From assembly GCA_022316685.1 (NCBI GenBank), contig JAKJHU010000067.1, positions 1,116,001 to 1,180,000 on the forward strand: DNA of 64,000 nt. Direction: 5' to 3'. The position numbers and the translations under genes were made by a program. The DNA comes from Progne subis subis. Its lineage: Eukaryota; Chordata; Aves; Passeriformes; Hirundinidae. Under the pieces are notes generated by a model. That model had not been told where the DNA came from. It worked only from the letters and a program-made list of their open reading frames with translations, and made no database searches. Numbering within the stretch: the stretch's first letter is position 1; the number at the start of each line of letters is the position of its first letter. Positions 13,320-26,201 of this stretch are shown here, piece by piece.

Positions 13320-15379
13320 ACCAGAGTAGAACTGGTGATATAGGGAAAAATAGAGAAATTGAAAAATAGGAAAAATTCCTGGAAACATCCCAACCTAGAA
13401 ACATTGAGCCCACACAAGTGGGGGCTAATTTGAGAAATGCTTCAATTGTTTCTATGAATCAAGTGAGATGGTTGAATTTTTAGAATGATTTAACATAATA
13501 ATTAAAAAAAATGTTCTTCATTACATTTCTACTTCAATAAGTGGAAACGCATGTATTTCAAATACTTTTATCTTATTACAAGGGGATGAATATGAAAACC
13601 TGTTCTATTTTTCAGATATGTTTTTACAGATTAAAATACAATTAGCCTGTTTTTCCCCTAGTACTTCTGTTAATTAAATATATTACACTATGAATTTTTC
13701 CTTCTGTTTCCTCATGCTCTTTTTCATTCACAAATGAACAAACTGAAAAAAACTCAGAACTTTTCTTTATTCTTCCTCATTCTCATGAGAATTGGTCCAA
13801 AACTTCTAAATATCCTTACTTAAAAGTCTTATACTGAAATTTTAGCCATATGTTAACAATAGCATCAGTTTAAAACTAGAATCTTTCACAGATTAAGACA
13901 GAGAGGGCTACAACATTCCTTCTTTTAAAGATCACAGTGAAATAAAAACATAATTGACTCTCCTTTACAGGAGATGCAGCAGGCAAATATGAAAAATTCC
14001 TTCCAGGAAGTTCCCATATCCAGTACTTACATAAGTGTCTTAAATAAAACATCCATACTGAAGATTTAGGGGCATTTTTGATGCTTCACAATATCCCAAA
14101 CATCTTCACAGACCTGATAAATATGAAACAAGTTTAAGGGAATCACAGACACTTCTGAAGGAATAACTGAATAGTAGCTGGGGTACTTTAAAGCACTTAT
14201 CAATACACATCTATCTATGGATTTAAGTGAATCCAAGGAATCTAGATAACTACTTCAGATTGGATGCTTACCTCTTTAGAAATTAAGCAAATCAGATTTA
14301 TTATGTTCTTTTGGGTGTCTGTAGTGATACCTTAACATGTGAACCAAATCTAAGTTACCATTACAGCAAATAGAAATCTAAGATTTATTTCACTGATGCC
14401 ATTTAAGACTTTAAGAATAACTTAATTGACTTCAAGTTGCTACAGCAGTGAAATTTAGATCTCTCATAGGTTTTCTATCATCTTTCTCAGTCCCTTATGG
14501 ATATGTCTGACATCCTAGGGCACCTAAATAACATTTCTCACTGATTCATATATTTCATATTTCGGGTACTTCCCAGGTTACAAAATATATTTGATGTCCT
14601 AAGATTATGTCATGACCTTTGTCAAACTACTTTTGAAGTAATGTTTGAAGCAACTTTAACAACCACTCTAACAGCCTTCGATGAGTCATTTTTTGAATAG
14701 ATTTCATTACAGTATTCTTTTTTGCCTCATTCTCCATGAGAAGACAGCTATCGAGTTAATTGCCTGTGATAAACATCATAATAAAGGCATATCTGCAAAG
14801 ATTGTAATGGTTTATGATAAGCACTGAAATGTGAATTACATGCATTCTAATAAGTTCCTTATTATTTACATAATATGTTTAAAGCCTTAACTACTTGGTT
14901 AGTAGTATGAGTTAAAGAATGCTGAAAACTCTTATCCTGCCTATATGCATGCTGGTTTCAGCCATTTCAGCCACTTAACTTAATACCTTAACATTTCAGC
15001 CACTTAATACTTAATACCTCACTGATATGTTAGACAGGGAAAGGTGAGGCAGGCAGGGCAGTTGCATCATGACTTCACCTATAGCACTAAAGCAAGAGGA
15101 GCAAGGTGGGGCTGGTGATAATAATCAAGGTCAGCAGAGAATCCTGTCATTCAGTGGGCAGTGATGGTGAAAAGGCACGTCAGGCTCAACAAGGTGCTAG
15201 GTCTGGGAAAGCATATCTACAAGACAGGACTTCCCAGGCCATGAGTCAGTTTGTGGTCCTGATCTTAAGGAGTCAGTGAATAAAAGTCCTAGGTGTGCTT
15301 TCTCATGGCTCTCCTCCCAGCAGTGTGGTTTAGTTGCACCATACCAGAGATGACCTTTAATACCATTATGGAAGATTAT

Positions 15380-16041
15380 GGACAGCTGCTAGAAAGCAGC
15401 TCTGCAAGCAATGTGTCCTTATAGCCAAGTGTGCAAATGATATCCCGGGGGGCATTAGGAGGAGCATTGCCAGCATGTAAAGGGAGGTGATTCTATCTCT
15501 TTACTCAGCCCTGTTGAGGCCACTTGTGGAGGCCTCTGTCCAGTTCTGGGCTCCTCAGCAAAAGAGAAACATGGAACTCTTGAAGCAGGTCCAGTGGAAG
15601 GCAACAAAGTCGATTAAGGGTTTGGAGCATCTCTCTGATGAGGAAAGGGTGAGAGATTTGGACCTGTTCAGCCTCACAAAGAGATGACTGAGAGGCAATC
15701 TCATCAATGTCTGTAAGTATTTGAAAGTAGGAAGTCCAGAGGAGCCAGGCTATTCTTTGGCTATTCAGAGCCAAACAATAGGACAAGAGTCAATAGGCAG
15801 AAAATTATGCCCAGGAAGTTCCACCTGAGCATGAAGAACTTCTTTACTGTGCAAGTGAAGACACACTGGAACAGATTTTCCAGAGAGGATGTGGTGTCTC
15901 CCTCACAGGAGGTAGTTGAGAACCATCTGGACACAATCCTGTGCATGTGCTTCAGGATGACCCTGCTTCAGCAGGGAGGTTGCATCAGATGATCCACTGT
16001 GTTACCTTCCAACCTGACCCATACTGAGATTTTGTGATGTA
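15380..16041 (+). mobile_element. CR1 LINE 3' fragment, plus strand
   Basis: This shows the ordered landmarks of the CR1 3' region: 'GGAGCATTGCCAGCA', 'GGGAGGTGATTCTATC', a stretch ending 'CAGTTCTGGGCTCC', 'TTGGAGCATCTCTCTGATGAG', 'GACCTGTTCAGCCTC', then the 3' untranslated part 'GACACACTGGAACAGATTTTCC' and a final 'GAGATTTTGTGATG'. A 66-codon remnant of ORF2 is open at 15487-15687. Truncated at the 5' end, it ends at the CR1 3' terminus without a clean octamer array. The left limit is uncertain; related sequence may start as early as 15100. Confidence 0.85.
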
Positions 16042-17143
16042 AACAAGATGGCATCAAAAGATTTTCTATTCTAATATTGACACAGAAAAATCATAATTTC
16101 ACAAATTACCATACCTGAAAATTTTTACTTTTGAATATCATCTTTTTTGCCACTGATTACATTAATGGTACAAACAGGTAACATTTTTCTCTAAGGTCAC
16201 AACGGATGAATCAAACTAATCCACAATGGCTATGGAAGAGAAGGAAAATACTATAGATTCTCTGGGTGTTGGGGTTTTTTTTTGTTTGTTTGGGGTTTGG
16301 TTTTTTTTTTTCATTTTTTTTTTTTTTTTCCCTTTATACAGATCAGAAACCTGGCAGAGTATGCTGCAATACCTCCATATATTGTACAAAAAATAACCTT
16401 TTTTTCTGAAATGAGGGAATAGGAGAGAAAAGGAGAAGAGATGAAAGAAAGCTTGAGATGTGCATGGTTTAGGAACAGTTTCAGTTTATATGTACATTGA
16501 AGTGAAGGCCTCATATCACCAATTAATAATTTCATTCAGTCTAGGCTTATACTCCATAATGACTGACAGTTTTGGCTGCAGTTACTTGCCATCTGTTTTG
16601 TTTCTTTCTCTCCTCTCTCAATTTTTTCCTACTTTTTTATTATCCTTTGTTTCCTTCATCCATTCCAGATGTTTCTCCATCTTCAGGGTTTTTTTTATTT
16701 TTCATTCTCCTCCAGTGTTTGAAACACTCTTTCTAAGGTGGTGGCCACTTAGTCTCCCCCACTTGTTTCAAATATATTACCAAAAAGTCATTTGAAACAA
16801 TTCCCTATGTAAAGAAAATTATGCAAGATTATTATATTGTTCACCAGATAGCCAAATGAATATCTTTACATGGTCCTTTCCTTATGAGGAGAAGCGCTGT
16901 GCCTTACTCTGGCATTGAATAGTTCTTTTTTTAGTTTTAGTACAGAAATATCTCTGAAATTTGGAACTTTTGTCTTCAGAGTACAGATAACCTGTTTTGG
17001 AGGATATGTTACTGTAATTGTTGTGAGGTATGTAACAATATAATTGCAGGAGTAGCAATTCTTTGATGAATGTTTACCTTTTACTGTGTGTATGTCATGA
17101 ATATCAGTTTATGTCTTAATAAGGTCTCAATATAACACATCTT

Positions 17144-17211
17144 TTATATATATAAATATATATATACACATATATAAATATATATGTATATATACACACG
17201 CACACACACAC
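17144..17211. repeat. Compound TA/CA microsatellite
   Basis: Alternating TA blocks are broken by ACAC and followed by a CACACA run. It is a purine-pyrimidine alternating tract. Confidence 0.85.
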
Positions 17212-17758
17212 CAAACTATATATGGCTTAGTCTTGTGATGGTATAAATCACAGTATTCCTAGATTAAATTCCCGTTGAATGCAGATAAATATAAGTATTT
17301 ATGTTTCATTTATATCTTTAATATCTGACAATGACATCTCACTATTTTCACATCAGTTCCTACTTATTACCATGTCATTTGCAGAAAAAACTGTCAGAGA
17401 ATATAATACTACAGAAAAGCTAGTTAAATTACAAAATTCAAGAAGTTATTCCTTCAAGATAATCAGACATATACACAGATCAATTTTATTCAAACATGCC
17501 AGAAAAATGAATCTCTCTCTGCCATGAATCTTAAGCCCCTAGTAAGATATGATTATGTTTTTTCTTGTATGGATGATCCTGGATATTTAAAGGATACAGC
17601 AGATTATAGAAACTCTCTTACTGAAAACCAGTACAAGTGATGCCACATGAGATTTCTTTTGTAACATGCTCCACTCCTCTCATTCACAATGTCAGTGTTC
17701 CTTTACTTTTTAGGAGTATCAATATTTTGCCCAGACTGTAGTCCTTCCCTAACTTAAG

Positions 17759-17918
17759 GTGGTTTGGGTTTTTTTTGTTGTTGTTTTTTTTGTTTTGTTT
17801 TGTTTTGGGGTTTTTTTTGTGTGTGTGTGTGTGTTTTGTTTTGTTTTTGTTTTTGTGTTGTTTTTTTGTGGTTTTTTGTTTGTTTTGTTTTGTTTTGTTT
17901 TGTTTTGTTTTGTTTTGT

Positions 17919-17946
<28 letters not shown>
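17759..17946. repeat. T/G-rich tract ending in a GTTTT array
   Basis: The plus strand here is made almost wholly of T and G. It starts as an irregular mix, includes a short GTGT run near 17819-17833, and ends as a pure TGTTT pentamer array from about 17877 to 17946 (roughly 14 units). Frames are open on both strands across it but encode only repeat peptides. Confidence 0.85.
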
Positions 17947-17949
<3 letters not shown>

Positions 17950-20217
17950 CCACCTCTGTTCTAACATGGACTTGAGACAACTGAATTTGTGTTTCTTTCT
18001 GGAGACATTTCTATTCACAGCTGCAAAGTAGCTAACCTAACCTGCAATATCTGGCTATGACAGTAAAACAGTTTCTTAAATCATTCAGAAATAAAAGAAG
18101 AGAAAATTCACTTGGGTATCAAATTGTTGATAAGGTTAGGGGGTTTTGGTTGTTTTGTTTTTGGTTTTATATTTTTTCCATAGTAAAACATATCAGCAAA
18201 GCTCCATTATAATAAAGAAGGAATTAATTACATGACAGGTAGTTGTTTGTTTTAACTGAAATAAACAAACACTCTGGCAACAGGACATATCTACCATTCA
18301 GCTACCGTATCATAAAATCCTAATACCCCCATGGTATTTATTGTTTTGTGGTTACATGCTCTCATATCCTAATCCCACTTCAATATTACATAGGGTTAAA
18401 ATATCCACTGACTTGGACAGAAAAAATTTCAGGTTTCCATATTCATCTTCTGTGGCTAAAATGCAAAACACAGCAATGGAATTCTTTGTGAGTAATGATT
18501 TATATAGTGGTTATTCTTTTGATATTGCAGAGTCCTTCAAACTTCAGTTTTGGATAAGTTGAGCAGCATTCTCATTTCACCGAGACACATGAAAAAAATA
18601 TTAATATTATGAAGAAGGTGTCTAATAACAATTTACTGTACATGATTCCTAACACATTTCACAGTTTTAACCTTGAGATATGACACATGATGCACTGTCA
18701 GATGCCACAGTGAGGAAAACGATTCCTCACAGCAAGCCTCAGGCTACTTATTGGTAATTGGTTTCATGAACATTTACAAAGTGATGAAATCATTTTTCCT
18801 ACTTATATTTGAAATGTCTATCTCAGAAACCATATTGATCTACTAGGCAGAATACAGTGATTTCAAATGTTCCATTTATTTCTAGGAAAATCTTCATCAT
18901 CATATTCTAAACTCCTGCCTACAAAATCTTACTTAGGGACAAAGGAGAAGCATACCTTATGTGTAACTAAAGGCAAAAAATTATAGTCAATAATAGTGAA
19001 ATCTGAAGAGTCTCATAACAATTAATTCAGATCTAGTCAGGAAAAAAAAGAAAGCACAGAATTGCAGGTAAAATTATTATATACACACATTATTTTCTAC
19101 CCTTCCCAGTGTTATGCTCTCCTTTTCACTGCCTTGCAGGGTGATAGAATCAGTGGTTAGCTTGGTAGTAGTGAGTATTGTGAAGTCATCAGCACTCAGA
19201 GCTTTTGCAAAAGAAAAATTATGGTTGTATTAGTGGTTTGTCTTCCTCACTTCATCGTCCATTTGGATCTTTTAGACACTTTGATTAAAAAAAAAAATGT
19301 TTATTTCTCTTTCTTCATTGGTCTACATCTCAAGATTACCTACTATTTTATTAAATACTGTGCCATGGGCTTTTTTCTACTTGTTCCACCTAAGTTTTGT
19401 CCGTCTCCAAGTTTGCTTTTTTGTAACTGACCATGGATCAGTTGTTTATATCCCCACTGCCTACCATGTGCCAACCTTATGCCTTATCCTTGTACACATG
19501 TATGGAGATATCTTTCATTGTCCTTTATGCTCCTTCCTTTGTTTTCAAGGCCTCTGCTGTCCTCCCAGGACTGTAGTTCTCTACATTGAACCATTATGTT
19601 GAAATCATTAATATCTCATTCTTCACAAAATAATTGCTTGTTACTGCTGTGTATATAAAATTATGGTTGTAACATGCGTGGATTAAAAATACCTTTTAGG
19701 TGCTTCTTTAAGGATTTATAATGTTGTGGGGTTTTTGGTTTTGTTTTATTTTTTTAATATTACAGAGACAAAGACACTGATGAGATATTCTCTGTTAATT
19801 TGTCAGTCCTTTAAATTATGCTCTTCAATTTGACTATATCAGTTCTCTATCATGTTTATTTCTGTTATTACTGTGTTAAGTTCTGTATACGGCTTATTTT
19901 GACAGTTTATTATTTCTTCTTTGGAGACTAAATATAAAAGTAATATAGAAAAATATTTTAGTCAAAATAAATATCCTTTGAGGTTATGATCAATGGACTC
20001 CTTGTTTACAATAAGGTATCTATATTACCCTTACATCTGGTCTGGGTACCCTCAAAATAAAAAAAAAAAAATATTTCTACAAATATATTAATGGTAAAAG
20101 TAAAGGTAAGGCCAACCTTTATTCTCTATTGGATGAGGGAGGGAACATAGTAACTGCAGATGATCTCAGTTTTCAGCAGGAAGACAACTTGCCTTCAAGA
20201 CAAGCTGTTCTCTTGGG

Positions 20218-21428
20218 TTGATTGATGGTGTCAGGGAACAGAATGGTCCCCCCATTATCCAAGATGAGGCAGTCAGAGAACTGCTGAGATGCTTGGATAC
20301 TCGTAAATCTATGGGCCCAGATGGGATCCATCCCAGGGTGATGAGGGAGCTGGCAGATGAGCTGGCAGATGAGCTTGCAAAGCCACTCTCCATCATTTAC
20401 CAACAGTCCTGGCTCACTGGTGAGGTTTCAGATGACTGGAAACTGGCCAATGTGACACTCATTCACAAAAAGGGTGGGAGGGAGGTTCCTAGTAATTATA
20501 GACCAGTCAGCCTGACCTCAGTACCTGGCAAGACAATGGAACAGTTTATACGGAGTGTCATCACACAGAATTTACAGGATGGCCATGGGTATCAGGCCCA
20601 GCCAGCACGGGTTTAGGAGGGGCAGGTCATGTTTGACCAACCTGATCTCCTTTTATGACCAGGTGACCCACCTGGTGGATGCAGGAATGGCTGTGGATGT
20701 TGTCTATTTGGATTTCAGCAAGGCTTTTGACACTGTCTCCCACAGCACACTCCTGGATAAGCTGGCAGCCTGTGGCTTGGACAGGAGCTCTCTTTGCTGG
20801 GTTAGGAACTGGCTGGACGGCTGGGCCCAGAGAGTGGTGGTGAACGGTGCTGCATCCAGCTGGCGGCCAGTCACCAGTGGTGTTCCTCAGGGATCTGTGC
20901 TGGGGCCAGTTTTGTTCAATATTTTTATTGATGACATGGATGAAGGTATTGAATCTTTGATTAGTAAATTTGTGAATGACACTAAGCTGGTAGCGTGTCT
21001 CGATCTGTTGGAAGATAAGATGGCTCTGCAGAGAGATCCGGAACAGTTGGATGGACGGGCAGAGTCTAACAAGATGAAGTTTAATAAGTCCAAGTGCTGA
21101 GTCCTGCACTTTGGCCACAATAACCCCCTGCAGTGTTATCGGCTGGGGACGGTGTGGCTGGACAGTGCCCAGGAGGAAAGGGACCTGGGGGTACTGGTGA
21201 CAGCAGCTGAACAGGAGCCAGCAGTGTGTCCAGGTGGCCAAGAAGGCCAATGGCATCCTGGCCTGGATCAGGAATGGTGTGGCCAGCAGGAGCAGGGAGG
21301 ACATTCTTCCCCTGTATTCAGCACTGGTGGGGCCACACCTTGAGTGCTGTATTCCATTTGGGCCCCTCAGTTTAGAAAGGATGTTGAGATGCTTGAGCCT
21401 GTCCAGAGGAGGGCAGCAAAGCTGCTGA
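20218..21428 (+). pseudogene. CR1 ORF2 reverse transcriptase remnant (broken)
   Basis: This is a remnant of the CR1 ORF2 polyprotein, an RNA-dependent DNA polymerase. Reading order: 20218-20580 encodes the RT fingers, with SMGPDGIHPRVMRELADEL, WKLANVTLIHKKG and [14 protein letters not shown] frameshift near 20585 moves to a second frame (to 21100) with [20 protein letters not shown], the palm motif [15 protein letters not shown] (first catalytic Asp), and [20 protein letters not shown]. The active-site motif reads FVNDTKL: one of the paired Asp residues is Asn, so catalysis would be lost even without the breaks. A TGA at 21098-21100 follows NKSKC, and the reading continues in the same frame past it. 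A third frame (to 21428) holds the C-terminal CR1 segment [21 protein letters not shown] 12-bp tandem duplication makes ELADELADEL. Confidence 0.92.
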
Positions 21429-21824
21429 AGGGCTTGGAAAACAAGCCATATAAAAAACTGAGGGAGCTGGGGTTGTTTAGCCTGGACAAAAAGGACACTC
21501 AGAGGTGACCTTGTCACTCTCTACAACTTCCTGAAAGGTGGTTGTAGATGGCTGGGGGTTGGTCTCTTTCTCCAGGCAGCAACTGACAGAACGAGAGGAC
21601 ACAGTCTCAGGCTGCATCAAGGGAAATATAGGTTGGACATTAGGAAAAAGGTTTTCACAGAAAGAGTGATAAAGTACTGGAATAGTCTGCCCGGGGAGGT
21701 GGTGGAGTCACCATCCCTGGATGAGTTTTAAAAAGACTGGATGTGGCACTCAATGCTATGATCTAGTTGAGGTGTTAGGGCATGGGTTGGACTCGATGGT
21801 CTTGAAGGCCTCTCTAACCCAGAC

Positions 21825-21848
21825 ATTCTGTGATTCTGTGATTCTGTG
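21825..21848 (+). repeat. CR1 3' terminal octamer, three copies of ATTCTGTG
   Basis: Three perfect tandem octamers close the element. Avian CR1 elements end in a short tandem octamer instead of poly-A; this marks the 3' terminus and the orientation. Confidence 0.93.
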
Positions 21849-23124
21849 ATCATTGTGCCTTGGACTGTGGTCCAAAGGACTATGACTGATTCACTAATCA
21901 ATCATGTTAAGGTAGATAATGCAAATATTTTCTCAAATCCTTTCTTGCCTTTAACTTTATCCTTCTCCCAGATTTTCATTTTATTTTATTATGTTACTGT
22001 ACTGAACAAGTAAGCATGAATTTAAATGGTATTTGATGTACTAATTTAGGTGAAATTGAAAACAAGACACATTAATAATCCAAATTTAATTTTTTTTTTG
22101 CAATTTAGGAGCAGAAACTATTATGTTCATGTTTTCTTGATAAAGAGGAAGCAGTTCATTAGAAGTACTTGGGATACCCTGGTGTACATATTAACTTTGT
22201 CATCCTTATGTAGTTAATTTGCCTTATAAGTCGCATCTTAATTCTTCTTCATACACAAAAATAGATTTCCAGTAACATAGGAAGCTGGATATGTGGTTAA
22301 TTGTATAAGCTGTTCTCAATGAAGAAAAAGGCCTGACTATGCTTCTACTTACACACAAACAGATCTATTTGTTTACTCTCTAAATAATTAATGCACCTAT
22401 ATCTGTGCGAGGTACACTTGAAAGCACTTTTATTTGTTTTTAGCAGGCAAAGTATAATTTCAAACAGAACAGAACATTTGACATTATCATTCCATTGTCT
22501 TTTTTAAAATGTACTAATTTTTAAAGTTAAGAAACCTCACTCAAAGCTCAAGAGCTAAAAAAATAATTTTCCAACAGTTCTTTATATAACCCACATTATC
22601 GTTCCATCAATCAATCATGCTGATTGCTTAGCTACATGAATTTTCTTTCACAGAATGTCAGGAGACCCAGCTGGTTTTATTACTCTACATGTGATTGTGT
22701 TGCATGTTTTCTATTTTAATCTTATCAATGAAACTCTGTTCTAAAGATAAAATATTCAAAATACTATTTATATTTTTCCTATTGAGATCCAAAATAAGTG
22801 TAAAAAACAAGCTAATTTTTAAAATATGTCATATATAAATTTATGAGACTATTAATAAATTATAGGTTTTAGGGAGCTGTAATAAAGCCACATATTTTTA
22901 CATATATATTTAATTACCACATTTTAGGCAAAAAAAATAGTGTTAATCTGTTTTAACCTGTAGAATTAAGCTGTAAGAAGAATTAATTTCTTCTGCATAG
23001 CCAATGGTGAATAATTAGCAGTTCTATGATTTGATGCAGATCTCAAGTGGACAGAATGGTCTCTTTAAAGTCTTTCTCTTTTTCTCCATTGGAATCATAT
23101 TAAATCCTAGCTTTTCTGATGCAG

Positions 23125-23358
23125 ATGCATTGCTATGTCCATTTTAAAGCAAAGATGGCAAGTAATGTATTAACAAATAGTTCTGTTCCTTTTAAAGCTA
23201 TTATGAAGCCCAACTGTGGCAGATCAGCAGTGACACAACACAAACAGATGGTTAGAACACAAAGCAGTAAGTACTCCTCAGTTAAAAGTTTGTGTTTATT
23301 CCTAAACTTTGATGAAGATAGTATCAAGACACTAACTCTAGAAGACTTAAAACATCAG
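23125..23358 (+). CDS. Possible internal host exon, 78 codons, unknown product
   Basis: A 234-nt segment without stops is bounded on the left by a pyrimidine-rich stretch and TTTTCTGATGCAG (acceptor-like, AG at 23123-23124) and on the right by CAG|GTATGT (donor-like, GT at 23359-23360). Its length is an exact multiple of three, so it would be a symmetric phase-0 exon. The translation contains KMASNVLTNSSVPFKAIMK and ends DSIKTLTLEDLKHQ; I recognise no domain. Against it: no neighbouring exon was found, the reverse strand is also open over much of it, and such open lengths occur by chance in 64 kb. A second donor-like GTAAGT lies inside. Treat as a weak candidate. Confidence 0.25.
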
Positions 23359-23908
23359 GTATGTTTGAATTACCATGAAAATAGATGCATAATCTGAAAT
23401 GTAAATTTACTTTAAGAACGAAACTCCAATTTATCAGGTTATTTAGTAGTAGTCTGTTCTTGTCAAGAATTTACTACACCCTTTTATATAAATACTTGCA
23501 GCTGTTGAATATATCATCATTATGCTAACTGTGAATAGGCTCAAAGCACATAGCAACTTAACTCAAACTTTACAAAATCAAAAAGACGTTCATAAGATAA
23601 AAGAATAGATGAAAAATACCAGAAAATAATACTACTTTTCCTGACATGAACTTCATGATCTTGCTGAGAGGGCTAAATCAAGCATATGTGAGGCACTAAT
23701 TGAATTATAAGGAAATGTAGTTCTACTACTAAAAAGGCTTCAGGACCTATCTATTCTGGGGAAATATTATACAGAGTAAGTTGTCTCTCCTTCTAGAACT
23801 CTAGGGGTTCCAGAAACAGCTCTAAAACAGCCAAAATCAAAACTGAAAATGCTATGATAGAGTTATACTATTTTTAATAAACTCTTTAAATCTTTAATTG
23901 TGCTTCCC

Positions 23909-23921
23909 CCTCCTCCTCCCT

Positions 23922-23950
<29 letters not shown>
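23909..23950. repeat. Poly-C / C-rich tract
   Basis: CCCTCCTCCTCCCT leads into 29 uninterrupted C (23922-23950). The minus strand is a long G run able to form G-quadruplex structures. The exact length is likely polymorphic and error-prone in assembly. Confidence 0.9.
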
Positions 23951-23952
<2 letters not shown>

Positions 23953-26201
23953 GGCTATCTTAAATTACTTATTTTTACTGGTTAGAACTGGTTAGAACTG
24001 TTGATGTCATTTTCTAAATGGCAGGATCTAGGAACAAATAATGCATTTGTTTCACTGTTTATCTTCATGATAATGGGCAGACATTAGTAAGAAAGACTGT
24101 ATTCAGCAAAAGTCTGCTTTCATTTTTATTCCTTGCAGGAAAATAAATCCAATATTTAGACAGTTGTATTCCTCTTATGGCTTTATTTGCTCTGGGGACC
24201 AGAAGAGGAGGTTGTAATTTCCTGTTGACTATTATCTGCCATTAAGGTTCTTCTGGTTTGCAGTACTTGCAGGTAGAAATGAAATTTGTTTGGGTTTTTT
24301 GTTTGGTATCTTTTACCCCTTGCAGCTTGGTATCTTGCAAAATATTTATAAAGCTTCCTGTGTTTTGAGTCTGTTCACGTGACCTGTAAAAGTCAATAAA
24401 ATACTTTACAGGAAATTAAATCACAGATAATTCCATTAAAACAAGCATTGCGTTTGAGAGGAAATTCTGAAAAAGTCAGACTGTCTCATGGAAACCATAA
24501 TTTTGCTGAGAAAAACTCCACAAATGATCTTCAGAAATCTAAAAATCAAACATGCAGATTTGATGCGGTCACTCTAGACTTTTTGTAGTCAAGATAAGAA
24601 GGAACCTTCACAGACCTACCTCTCCCTTAAGAAATATGAGTCCATTGGCTGTAAAACTCTCAGGTAATATAAAGCAAAGACCTATAACTTCTATACATCT
24701 AAAATTGAGTCCAATTCTGTTTATTCATGGTGTTAAATTATCTTCACAACTATAAGCAGCGACTATGAAAGATAAAGTTAGAATTCCATCATCAAAATAC
24801 AGAATTTGAGAGCAGGAACCCAAGCCAAGGCCCGTATTTTGTTTCGTATGGGACTTCTTCAGCATTAGTTGAGGGAAACATCTTGAGAATAAAGGTATAT
24901 ATTTCCAGGATGACAAGGTACATGATTTGTTGAAACCTTGATATTTCAAGTGATTTTTCCTTTCTAAATTAGAAAACTACTGATGAGCTACACTGCTTTT
25001 TAGGTTCAACAGCTCTGTTTCTTTAGCAAAACTTGTGTGTCTTCAGCAAGCAGAATCACAGTAAATCAGATCAGTGTTCATGAACAGATTTGTGACCTTA
25101 GAAAAAAGACATGCAGTTTATACTGGGATGAGCATCCATGCTAGTTTCTACAACGTGTTCAAGAGAATGTGCAAGAAATCAATAAAACAGATGCCTGTAT
25201 TATAGCAAGATATCATATTTTGCATGCTCTACAAATGAGAATGAGCTTGGAAATGCTCTTCCAAATAGACATAAACATAAATATGCTTAATGTTTGGGTG
25301 TTTTCCTTAAAGAATGTTTTTTTTCATAAATCACACTCTTTGTACCATCATGTGTTTGATTAAAATTAGTTGAACTCCTGTGAGCACAAGAGAGAGATTA
25401 ACAAAATGTAAAAAATTATGTGAGTGTAAAACCTCAAACGTGCTGCACTTAAGTGGCTGAAAGTGCTTCATTAGTGTAAGCTAAAGAGATACCTATTTTT
25501 TTTTTTTTTTTCCCTTGGATATTGTATTTTTAATTAAATGTAAAGGTTTCGCCTTACAGTCGAAACTTATTTTTTTATTAAGAAATAGGTGTACTATGGC
25601 CTCACTTGCACAAAAAGCAACCCTGTAATGCAGCCCTAAATTGAAGACACTTTCTTAAAAGAAGAAGCATTATCCCTCATAATGTCTGATATCTTCCATA
25701 AACAGAGTTCAAGAAATTGGGTGTGATCAAGTAATCTTGCACTGAATTTGTGAGATTTTGGAGCAAAATAAGTGGCTAAGCAGTTCTGTGAAAACTAGTT
25801 TATTAAAATTCAAAATGCAGCTTTCTTTGCCAGTTTCAGTTTTTAGTATTTATTGTATAAATACCATGTGTGTTCATATATATAATTTTATTATGATTAT
25901 TACTACTACTACTAGTATATGACGAAATATTTAGAGGTAAGCTAGAATCACTTTTAGGGACTCTTCAAATTTATACAAACCTTCTATTTCAAAACTAGTT
26001 CAAATCCCTCTATTTTAAATAGTCACAAATCTTTAGAGAAGAGTATTTTTTAATACCTTCCCAAAGACTTGCTAAATTAAGAAAATGTTTATATGACTGT
26101 CATAATGAAAACCTCAATGACATTTTTCAGATTACATGTTTCAATCTCTACATGAGAAAATTGAAACAACAGAGGTTTTTGTGTACTGCATTATTCCCAG
26201 A

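Larger units (their letters stand above)
7766..15370. other. AT-rich non-coding stretch with simple repeats
   Basis: No recognisable gene or mobile element was found. The span contains poly-T at 9319-9340, an ATTT array near 11148-11192, an A/C-rich tract at 12187-12300, an 8-bp hairpin at 8647-8671 and both copies of an exact 42-bp repeat (10208 and 13278). Open frames are short and AT-driven. A GC-richer zone at about 15020-15370 may be further decayed CR1 but could not be aligned by eye. Confidence 0.55.
16042..20065. other. AT-rich non-coding stretch with T/G-rich and TA/CA repeats
   Basis: No gene or transposon was recognised. The span holds T/G-rich tracts at 16267-16330, 17759-17946 and 18141-18175 and a compound TA/CA repeat at 17144-17211. 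The longest frames here lie across those tracts and are repeat translation. Confidence 0.6.
20070..21852 (+). mobile_element. CR1 LINE, 5'-truncated, RT domain to 3' end
   Basis: This is the best preserved CR1 in the window. It begins within the linker before RT, runs through the RT palm and connection, and ends with the 3' untranslated region and three ATTCTGTG octamers (21825-21848), the terminal signature of avian CR1. CR1 moves by target-primed reverse transcription, and the 5' truncation is typical. The 3' end contains 'GGACTCGATGGTCTTGAAGG', a strongly conserved CR1 tail segment. Coding is broken by a frameshift near 20585 and an in-frame TGA at 21098-21100. It is clearly a dead copy. 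Confidence 0.93.

Noticed and set aside
17877..17946. Regular repeats as a CRISPR-like array
   Set aside because: A pure pentamer microsatellite without spacers, in a vertebrate genome.
17684..18031. Several open frames on both strands (up to 98 codons)
   Set aside because: They translate the GTTTT and T/G-rich tract; the peptides are FCFVLF or KQNKT repeats.
20627..21517. Longest open frame of the window (296 codons, minus strand)
   Set aside because: It is the antisense shadow of CR1 ORF2, whose sense strand carries all RT motifs and the 3' octamers.
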